This document shows, piece after piece, positions 1-5,000 of a stretch of DNA of 7,018 nucleotides. The first letter of the stretch is position 1; every line of letters starts with the position of its first letter. The stretch is taken from the NCBI GenBank assembly GCA_030598905.1, contig JAUVPA010000092.1, forward strand, positions 1 through 7,018, in the 5' to 3' direction. The notes under the pieces were generated by a model. It saw nothing but the letters and a program-made list of their open reading frames with translations. It was not told the DNA's origin and searched no databases. Made by a program: the position numbers and the translations under genes. This DNA comes from Acidimicrobiia bacterium. GTDB taxonomy: Bacteria > Actinomycetota > Acidimicrobiia > Spongiisociales > UBA5794.

Positions 1-26
1 AGTAGATGTTCTGGTACGTCGGCCAA
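1..26 (-). CDS. 5' end of an unidentified gene following cytochrome b (partial, TTG start)
   Basis: Only the first eight codons and part of a ninth are in the window, reading MADVPEHL from a TTG at 26-24. The start is supported by a GAGGAG Shine-Dalgarno five bases upstream that overlaps the stop codon of the cytochrome b gene, which implies translational coupling. Because the upstream gene carries only the N-terminal four-helix half of cytochrome b, a natural candidate is the C-terminal half (subunit IV-like) or a cytochrome c partner; that is inference from position only. The V-P-E-H-L start resembles the M-P-E-S-L stretch near the N-terminus of the cytochrome c protein at 4028. No ATG or GTG alternative lies in the visible part. 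Confidence 0.55.
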
Positions 27-31
27 GGTCG

Positions 32-37
32 CTCCTC
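32..37 (-). promoter_or_regulatory. Shine-Dalgarno GAGGAG for the TTG-start gene
   Basis: The minus strand reads GAGGAG, five bases (CGACC) before the TTG at 26-24. It overlaps the TGA stop (38-36) of the cytochrome b gene. It is the main reason for calling a gene start at the window edge. Confidence 0.55.
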
Positions 38-815
38 AAAGAGGTCCGGAGATGCCGCCGTCCTTGCGGACCCGCCAAAAGTGGACGGCAAGGAAGACGG
101 TCAGGATGAAGGGGACGAACAAGACGTGGAGTGTGTAGAACCTGAGCAGCGTGTCCGGCGTGACCTGAACCCCTCCGAGCAGGAGGAACGTCACTTGTTC
201 GCCGAAAACCGGTGTGTAGCCCCCCATGTTCGAGCCCACCGTTACCGCCCACAGGGCGAGCTGGTCCCACGGCAGCAGATATCCGGTGAAGGACAAGAAG
301 AGGGTGAGGAACAGGAGCACGACGCCCACCACCCAATTGAACTCGCGCGGAGGTTTGTAGGCACCGTGATAGAAGACACGAGTCATGTGGAGGAATACCG
401 TCAACACCATCAAATGAGCGCCCCACCGATGCATATTGCGCACGAACTGGCCGAAGGCCACGTCGGTGGCCAGCGCCTGCAGATCGACGTACGCCGCCGG
501 AGATGTCGGCCGGTAGTAGAACATCAAGAAGATGCCGGTGATCGTGAGAACGATGAACAAGAAGAAGGAAAGGCCTCCCAGGCACAGCGTGTAAGACAGC
601 CTCACGCCGTGACGCTTCACCTTCACCGGGTGAAGGTGATACAGCACGTTGTTCATGATCACGTAGGAACGGTTGCGTGGAGTGTCCGCATAGCCGGCAC
701 GGAACGGCGAACCGGGGCGGAACACCGAGTTCCACACCTGGCTGTTGCGGATGTGCTCGCCAACGTTGGCGAGGGCCGCTCCAACGCCGCCTCGTCCGTT
801 TTCCTCGTTCGCCAC
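36..815 (-). CDS. b6-type cytochrome b, N-terminal four-helix subunit
   Basis: This 259-residue integral membrane protein is the dihaem half of a cytochrome bc/b6f-type quinol:acceptor oxidoreductase. Four hydrophobic helices lie near residues 77-101, 125-147, 159-181 and 223-247. The haem ligands are visible: H129 and H143 in helix B (13 residues between) and H230 and H245 in helix D (14 between, the b6-type spacing rather than the mitochondrial one). FTGYLLPWDQ at 176-185 matches the conserved helix C end of b6, and the protein ends ISGPL as PetB does. C78 in CLGG aligns with the Cys that attaches the extra haem c(i) in b6f and Bacillus QcrB, so a third haem is likely. The start is GTG at 815-813, with AGAGGA nine bases upstream. 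The split form implies a separate C-terminal subunit, perhaps the gene at 1-26. No Rieske protein is encoded in this window. Confidence 0.95.
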   Translation of the reverse strand: MANEENGRGGVGAALANVGEHIRNSQVWNSVFRPGSPFRAGYADTPRNRSYVIMNNVLYHLHPVKVKRHGVRLSYTLCLGGLSFFLFIVLTITGIFLMFYYRPTSPAAYVDLQALATDVAFGQFVRNMHRWGAHLMVLTVFLHMTRVFYHGAYKPPREFNWVVGVVLLFLTLFLSFTGYLLPWDQLALWAVTVGSNMGGYTPVFGEQVTFLLLGGVQVTPDTLLRFYTLHVLFVPFILTVFLAVHFWRVRKDGGISGPL

Positions 816-871
816 TAGGCCGATTCCTCTTTGCTGGTCATCTCGTGGTCCCGGGGCGGATCATTCGGTCA
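815..871 (-). other. In-frame coding-like continuation of the ferredoxin gene beyond its TGA
   Basis: Reading on in the ferredoxin frame through the TGA at 871-869 gives 17 codons, PNDPPRDHEMTSKEESA, then TAG at 817-815. The codons mostly end in G or C, like the neighbouring genes. The TAG shares its G with the GTG start of cytochrome b (TAGTG), a common overlap between coupled genes. This suggests that the reading frame originally ended at 815 and that the TGA is a substitution, for example of a Trp TGG. A stand-alone eight-codon ORF from the ATG at 841-839 is the other reading and is less attractive. Inference from frame, composition and junction only. Confidence 0.5.
825..830 (-). promoter_or_regulatory. 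Shine-Dalgarno AGAGGA for cytochrome b
   Basis: AGAGGA on the minus strand lies nine bases before the GTG at 815-813 and supports that non-ATG start. It sits inside the in-frame continuation of the ferredoxin gene, whose TAG (817-815) overlaps the GTG as TAGTG. Confidence 0.5.
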
Positions 872-1312
872 CCACCGCGTCCCGTACGCGTATCCGTTCT
901 TGGAATCGCGCTGACCCGTGTTGTACTCCCACGGGCTGTCGCCGAACTCCTCAGCTTGTTCCGCCAGCGACCCGCTGAACTTACCAAGGCTGATCACGCC
1001 GGTCGGGCAGCGGTCGACACACAGCGCACACCTCGTGCATTCGTCCTCGTCGACGATGAAGAACCCCTTGTTGTCGGTCTTCTCGCTGGGATTGTCGACG
1101 TTGCTGCCTTCGGCGATGGCATCAACGGAGAGATAGTGGATGCACTTCCACGGGCAGATGTCGACACAGCCCTCACACAGGATGCACTCGGATTGGTCGA
1201 TATGAAGAAACTGCTTCGGTTTGACGGCTGCAGTGAGATACGAACCATCGACTACGGCCAACTGATAGTCGTCGCGCATAGGAGGGATCTCGAACCAGAC
1301 CTCGTTCGCCAT
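869..1312 (-). CDS. 8Fe dicluster [4Fe-4S] ferredoxin-like protein
   Basis: This 147-residue soluble protein is predicted to bind two [4Fe-4S] clusters and carry electrons on the cytoplasmic side. The first motif is C43-x2-C46-x2-C49-x3-C53-P, with an additional C57; the second is C92-x2-C95-x2-C98-x3-C102-P. An insertion of about 38 residues separates them, longer than in small bacterial ferredoxins, and there are extra N- and C-terminal segments, as in a dedicated subunit rather than a free carrier. No signal peptide or membrane helix is seen. The ATG at 1312-1310 has GGAGG seven bases upstream, overlapping the end of the preceding membrane-protein gene. It sits between that gene and cytochrome b, so it probably serves the same complex, perhaps exchanging electrons with the quinone-reducing side of cytochrome b (inference). 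The TGA at 871-869 may be premature; see the entry for 815-871. Confidence 0.92.
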   Translation of the reverse strand: MANEVWFEIPPMRDDYQLAVVDGSYLTAAVKPKQFLHIDQSECILCEGCVDICPWKCIHYLSVDAIAEGSNVDNPSEKTDNKGFFIVDEDECTRCALCVDRCPTGVISLGKFSGSLAEQAEEFGDSPWEYNTGQRDSKNGYAYGTRW

Positions 1313-1314
1313 CC

Positions 1315-1899
1315 TCAGTCCTCCACCCGCATCGGCCGCCCGTAGGAAGACACCGGTTGGGGCTTCGGCTCGTCACGGCGCTTCTGGTAGCCCTGCCACC
1401 ACCACATGAAGACGGGGATGCCGATGAGCATTGTCGCGACGAAACCCTGGAGCAAGATGTCCTTGAGGGCGGCGTATGACACCGAGAGCTCGTTGTTGAG
1501 GGCGAGCCATTGGGGGACGGCCACGAATGTCTTCTGTGGCGTCCACTCCAGAGTTGATTGGGTGAGTGTGAGGAATTGGTTGGGGATGAGGCCGAAGATG
1601 ATCAGCATCAGTCCGACGAAGAGGGCGGCACCGATGCTTGCCCTCGCCCACGTCATCGGCCGGTCGAAGACGAACGCCAGCGTCAAGCCCGCCATGGCGA
1701 GGAGGACTCCGCCGATTGAGACCACCTGGCCGAGTAAAACCCAGACCCAACCGCGGGGCGCCCATGTATACATTTCGTTGCCGAGTTCGTTGACGATCTC
1801 GGACTCGGCGGCATGAACGAAACCGGCGGCAGCCACTGCCACGATCAGTCCGACGACAACGGCACCAAGACCCAGCCCGAGCTTCAAGCGGTCGCTCAC
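1315..1899 (-). CDS. Four-helix membrane protein of unknown function in a cytochrome b operon
   Basis: I do not recognise this 194-residue protein. It has four hydrophobic segments, at about 7-28 (which could instead be an uncleaved signal anchor), 51-78, 87-106 and 151-169. A polar, Trp- and Thr-containing loop lies at about 107-148, and a basic, Pro-rich cytoplasmic-looking tail starts at about 171. It has no Cys and a single His (H29), so it has no obvious way to ligate haem or an iron-sulfur cluster. It is the first gene of the left arm and ends two bases before the ferredoxin start, so a small structural or assembly subunit of the cytochrome b/ferredoxin unit is the most reasonable reading. 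The start is GTG at 1899-1897; no Shine-Dalgarno precedes it, but a TAGAAT -10-like box ends only seven bases upstream, suggesting a leaderless transcript. Confidence 0.85.
   Translation of the reverse strand: MSDRLKLGLGLGAVVVGLIVAVAAAGFVHAAESEIVNELGNEMYTWAPRGWVWVLLGQVVSIGGVLLAMAGLTLAFVFDRPMTWARASIGAALFVGLMLIIFGLIPNQFLTLTQSTLEWTPQKTFVAVPQWLALNNELSVSYAALKDILLQGFVATMLIGIPVFMWWWQGYQKRRDEPKPQPVSSYGRPMRVED
1320..1324 (-). promoter_or_regulatory. Shine-Dalgarno GGAGG for the ferredoxin gene
   Basis: GGAGG on the minus strand is seven bases before the ATG at 1312-1310, inside the last codons of the membrane-protein gene. It fixes the ferredoxin start and shows that the two genes are read from one transcript. 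Confidence 0.6.
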
Positions 1900-1906
1900 G
1901 GCGCGG

Positions 1907-1935
1907 ATTCTATGCGCACGGCAATAGTCATTGAA
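1907..1935 (-). promoter_or_regulatory. Candidate leaderless promoter for the left (minus-strand) arm
   Basis: TAGAAT (minus strand, 1912-1907) matches five of six bases of the TATAAT -10 consensus. Seventeen bases further upstream is a weak -35 (TTCAAT, 1935-1930). Transcription would begin about seven bases after the box, at or next to the GTG at 1899, leaving essentially no 5' leader. That agrees with the lack of a Shine-Dalgarno and with the frequency of leaderless genes in Actinomycetota. Consensus matching by eye only. Confidence 0.4.
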
Positions 1936-1958
1936 ATCTCATGCCAGGGCAGCTGGTT

Positions 1959-1988
1959 TTGACGTTGCAGTGCGAGGAAAGGGACAAT
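1959..1988 (+). promoter_or_regulatory. Candidate promoter for the right (plus-strand) arm
   Basis: TTGACG (1959-1964) matches five of six bases of the -35 consensus. It is followed after 18 bases by GACAAT (1983-1988), four of six for the -10. The predicted transcript would start near 1995 and have a leader of about 70 bases before the GTG at 2068. With the minus-strand candidate, it makes 1900-2067 a shared divergent control region. I see no convincing operator palindrome or riboswitch there. Confidence 0.4.
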
Positions 1989-2051
1989 CCCGAGGTACGG
2001 GTGAGGGCTAGGCTTCCGGCCCGCGCCTGGGCAAGACTGAACCGGACGAGT

Positions 2052-2057
2052 GGAGGG
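2052..2057 (+). promoter_or_regulatory. Shine-Dalgarno GGAGGG that places the CcoNO-like start at 2068
   Basis: GGAGGG lies ten bases before the in-frame GTG at 2068-2070. The earlier in-frame GTG at 2050 overlaps this site and has no purine-rich sequence of its own, so 2068 is preferred. The spacing is a little long. Confidence 0.5.
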
Positions 2058-2067
2058 TGCGGCGTAC

Positions 2068-4023
2068 GTGACGGCGGAGATCGCCAGCGTCGAGACGAGC
2101 GGCGAAGACTCGACCCCCAATCCTGTCCCCGACCGGGTTAGGCGCACCGGCCGTATTGTCCGGTGGCATTTCATCGTTGCTGCGGTCTTTCTGCTCGTAT
2201 CTGTGTTTGCCGGTGCGTATGCCGCACTCGAGCTGGTCTTTCCTCAGCTGAACGGCGGCGTTCAGATCCTCACCTACGGGCGCCTGGTCCCGATGGCGAC
2301 GGCAGCATTCCTGTACGGATGGCTCACGATCGGGTTCCTCGGCGCCGCGTACTTCGTCGTTCCTCGGCTTGCCGGTGTCCATCTGCGTCGGCCGTTCGTC
2401 GCGGCGATGTCGCTCATTCTCATCGCCGGAGGTGTTGCCGACGGGACGCTGGCCATTGGGGCGGGGTTGAGCGAGGGTCGCCGGTACCTCGAGATGCCGT
2501 TGTTGGCGGACATCGTTGTTCTCATCGGCTTCGTGCTCGCTGCCTGGGCGGTGACCGCAACGGCGGCGCATGCCAAGGAGCGGCTTGGTCCTCCGACCTG
2601 GTACTTCGTTGGCGGGCTCTGGTGGCTCTGTCTCGCCTGGTTCGCCGGCAACCTCCCCGGCATCGCCGGGTTCAACGGAGCCATCCAGACATCCTTCTTC
2701 CGCGCCTCGATCACCGGTCTCTGGTTCGTGGCGGCCGGTGTCGGCGTGGCCTACTACCTCGTGCCGCGACTCGTCGGTGCCGACCCGAGGTCATCGTCCC
2801 GGCTGAGCGTTCTCGGGTTCTGGTCGCTGGCCTTGATCTGGACGGCAACGGGAGCTCGCGACTTCATCTACGGCCCAGGACCGGATTGGTTCGAGACACT
2901 GGGCGTCGGGTTCTCGATCGCGCTGGTCGTCCCCGTTCTGGTGATCTTCGTGGACCTGGGCCTCGCTCTGCGTGGGCGATGGTCCGACATCACGGATCGC
3001 GTCACGATGAGGTTCGTGACCGCAGGGGCCTTCATGTTGCTGCTCGTTCCCCTCGTGAATCTCCTGCAGACGGTTCGCAGCTCGAGTGGCGTCGTCCAGT
3101 ACACCCAATGGCTGACTGCATATGACTACCTCCTCTTCTTTGGCGCGCTCACGGTTCTGGTGTTCGGTATTGCCTACCGCGCTCTCAACAACGATCGAGC
3201 GCCAGCGAGGTCGGGTGCCGCGATCTGGCACCTTCGCTACAGCCTCATCGGACTCTCCATTGCACTGTTCGGGATGTGGCTCGGCGGTCTCCAGGCCGGG
3301 TTCATTTGGGCGGCCGGGTCAAACTCGGGTACCAACACGTCCACAGGAGACGGATTCATCAACACGGCGGTCCCTCTGGAGACGGCCTTCGGGCTGCGCG
3401 CAATCGGGATCGTCGTTTTTGCACTGGCACAGCTGCTCTTCGTCTTCAACGCGTTCCGGACCTCTGACGAAGACGATGGTGCAGAGCCCGACACCCTCTC
3501 CGAACCGCCCGAATACGACCTCCTGTTCGGTGGAGAGGCACAGACGATCAGCTGGACACGCCTGCGATATGGAGCGGTGCTGCTGTTCGGTCTCGCTGCT
3601 CTGTTCGCCTGGTTGTTGCCCTCCCTCGATCCGATCAACACCACCGGGACGCTCCTCGGAGACAACGTGCGCGTCTATGCAGAGGGAAGTGCCGAGGCCG
3701 AGGGGAGAGCGTTGTATCTGAGCGAAGGCTGCTGGTATTGCCATACCCAGGCGGTGCGCGGGATTGTTACCGATGTCGGGCTCGGTCCGATCAGCCTCTC
3801 AGGCGACTACGTGCATGAGAACCCGATCCTCCTTGGTGTGGAACGCCTCGGGCCGGACCTGATGCACGTCGGGAGCCGCGAAGGAACGGACTCCTATCGG
3901 TTCGTTTTCGCTCATCTCCAGGATCCTCGGGAAAGCCGCCCCTGGTCGAACATGCCGTCGTACTCGTATCTCTCCGAGGCCGAGATCGACGTGCTCACGC
4001 AATACATCATTGGACTCGAGTAG
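2068..4023 (+). CDS. CcoN-CcoO fusion protein lacking all CcoN haem/copper ligands
   Basis: This 651-residue protein (657 from the GTG at 2050) joins a 12-helix CcoN-like domain (about 25-460) to a CcoO-like part (about 496-651): one anchor helix near 502-518 and a monohaem cytochrome c domain. CcoO features are clear: CWYCH at 555-559, RLGPDL, the R-x-x-F-x-H-L-x-D-P-R region, and SNMPSY with probable axial M629. CcoN-like landmarks are also clear (ALELVFP, GRLxP, YYLVPRL, PDWxxTLG, YTQW). The ligand positions, however, are substituted. Against Pseudomonas stutzeri CcoN H60, H207, H257, H258, H345 and H347, the aligned residues are A77, A213, R264, D265, Y352 and Y354; the cross-linked Tyr position is W258. 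None of its eight histidines falls at a ligand site. It is thus predicted to carry haem c but no haem b, b3 or CuB, and not to reduce oxygen. The cytochrome c gene follows after four bases. Confidence 0.93.
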   Translation: MTAEIASVETSGEDSTPNPVPDRVRRTGRIVRWHFIVAAVFLLVSVFAGAYAALELVFPQLNGGVQILTYGRLVPMATAAFLYGWLTIGFLGAAYFVVPRLAGVHLRRPFVAAMSLILIAGGVADGTLAIGAGLSEGRRYLEMPLLADIVVLIGFVLAAWAVTATAAHAKERLGPPTWYFVGGLWWLCLAWFAGNLPGIAGFNGAIQTSFFRASITGLWFVAAGVGVAYYLVPRLVGADPRSSSRLSVLGFWSLALIWTATGARDFIYGPGPDWFETLGVGFSIALVVPVLVIFVDLGLALRGRWSDITDRVTMRFVTAGAFMLLLVPLVNLLQTVRSSSGVVQYTQWLTAYDYLLFFGALTVLVFGIAYRALNNDRAPARSGAAIWHLRYSLIGLSIALFGMWLGGLQAGFIWAAGSNSGTNTSTGDGFINTAVPLETAFGLRAIGIVVFALAQLLFVFNAFRTSDEDDGAEPDTLSEPPEYDLLFGGEAQTISWTRLRYGAVLLFGLAALFAWLLPSLDPINTTGTLLGDNVRVYAEGSAEAEGRALYLSEGCWYCHTQAVRGIVTDVGLGPISLSGDYVHENPILLGVERLGPDLMHVGSREGTDSYRFVFAHLQDPRESRPWSNMPSYSYLSEAEIDVLTQYIIGLE

Positions 4024-4027
4024 ATAG

Positions 4028-4783
4028 ATGGACGAGCTTCTCAAGACAATCGCTGAGAGCACCGGCATGCCCGAGTCGCTCGTTAAGAGGTCGGCCGAGG
4101 CGCGGGCTGCCGCCGAGGGGAAGTCGCTGGATGAGGTCTTGGCTCAGTGGGCGGGGGAACAAGCCCCAGCCGCGGCGCCACCACCTGCGCCGGCGCCAGA
4201 GGTGGCCGACGTGGCACCGGAACCGGCTTCTGAACCCGAGCCTGAGGCGCCGCCGGCAGTTGGCGAGCCCGAGGAACCCCCCGTCGACGAAGGTGACGAT
4301 TCGTCGATCGTCGAAGTTCTCGAACCGACGGCCGGTATTCCCGACGACGATGGTCAGGACGCTGCCGAAGATGAAGACGAGTCGGAGTTCGCCCTCGTCT
4401 CAGGGATGAACCGTTATCCGCTGTGGCTCACGGCGACGTTCGTGATCATCCCGCTCATCGCGGTTCTGTACATCCTCGTCCTGCCGACCGGTCCGGATTG
4501 CGGCAGCTCGGGTCAGCTCTTGCTTGATCCCGTGACGGGTGAAGCAGTCGGCTGTGACGGGGCGCCATACGGCGTCGATGTCGTCAACAACTTCTCGGCC
4601 GGTCAAGCGCTGTATCTGACCAACTGCACCGCCTGTCACGGAGCGTCTGGCGGCGGCGGTGCCGGTCCCGCCCTTGCCGGGGGCGCCGTCGTCGAGACCT
4701 TCCCCGAGGGCACGTGCGTCGATCATTCCCTGTGGGTTGCACTCGGCTCGGCGGGCTGGTCCGATGAGGTCGGTGATGTCTAA
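4028..4783 (+). CDS. Membrane-anchored monohaem cytochrome c, interrupted by an in-frame TAA
   Basis: As read, this encodes 251 residues. In order: a helical N-terminal segment (about 1-45) containing MPESLVKRS; a long acidic Pro/Ala/Glu-rich linker (about 46-122); one membrane helix (about 130-152); and an extracytoplasmic cytochrome c domain with CTACH at 200-204. The TAA at 4781-4783 falls inside the haem domain. The frame beyond it continues with the expected end of the fold, including the likely axial Met, so the 251-residue product should lack the sixth haem ligand. Other Cys residues (C157, C173 and one near 235) could form disulfides. The topology recalls CcoP, but with one haem site rather than two. 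The gene begins four bases after the CcoNO-like gene, with no strong Shine-Dalgarno, so it is probably coupled to it and works as its electron partner. Intact length would be 318 codons, ending at the TGA at 4982-4984. Confidence 0.85.
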   Translation: MDELLKTIAESTGMPESLVKRSAEARAAAEGKSLDEVLAQWAGEQAPAAAPPPAPAPEVADVAPEPASEPEPEAPPAVGEPEEPPVDEGDDSSIVEVLEPTAGIPDDDGQDAAEDEDESEFALVSGMNRYPLWLTATFVIIPLIAVLYILVLPTGPDCGSSGQLLLDPVTGEAVGCDGAPYGVDVVNNFSAGQALYLTNCTACHGASGGGGAGPALAGGAVVETFPEGTCVDHSLWVALGSAGWSDEVGDV

Positions 4784-4984
4784 GGCGCGACCGACAACCC
4801 CGTCGGCGGTTTCGGTGCACCGATGCCTGGGTTCTCCTCACTGACCGAAACCGAGATCACGCAGGTCGCGCTCTACGAGCGCGTCGCTTTTGGCGGCCAG
4901 GATGTCATGGCGGCTGAATCGGATTGCGGACTCGTCGAAGCTGAAGGGGCCGACGAGGGCGAGACGACTGCGTCCGGCGGCTGA
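4781..4984 (+). pseudogene. Separated C-terminal part of the cytochrome c gene after the in-frame TAA
   Basis: In the same frame as 4028-4783, the codons after the TAA read GATDNPVGGFGAPMPGF, then SLTETEITQVALYERVAFG, then an acidic tail ending at TGA 4982-4984. G-A-P-M-P-G-F followed by L-T-x-x-E-I and a short amphipathic helix is the usual end of a class I cytochrome c, with M266 as the axial ligand. The frame is not shifted; one codon is a stop, most simply a changed Tyr codon (TAC or TAT). So this is either the broken end of the gene or evidence of a base error. It accounts for the otherwise empty stretch between 4784 and 5000. Confidence 0.8.
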
Positions 4985-5000
4985 CCTAGCCTGCCGGCTG

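Noticed and set aside
6..818. Long plus-strand open frame opposite cytochrome b
   Set aside because: It is antisense to a clear cytochrome b, with a low-complexity E/R/H/V-rich translation and no recognisable domain.
869..871. TGA as a selenocysteine codon in the ferredoxin
   Set aside because: It lies in a tail far from the cluster motifs, and I see no convincing stem-loop just downstream of the kind a bacterial SECIS needs.
2050..2067. Earlier GTG start for the CcoNO-like gene
   Set aside because: No ribosome binding site precedes it and it overlaps the GGAGGG that serves the GTG at 2068. Not fully excluded.
2163..3125. 320-codon open frame within the CcoNO-like gene
   Set aside because: Arg/Ser-rich translation typical of a shifted frame in GC-rich DNA; the overlapping frame has a clear 12-helix protein.
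2068..4023. Annotation as a working cbb3-type cytochrome c oxidase subunit I/II
   Set aside because: The fold matches, but none of the six required His ligands is present, so a catalytic call would be misleading.
4890..5000. N-terminal extension of the flavoprotein by 37 residues
   Set aside because: The extension precedes the normal first Rossmann strand, and this stretch is better explained as the end of the cytochrome c gene in another frame.
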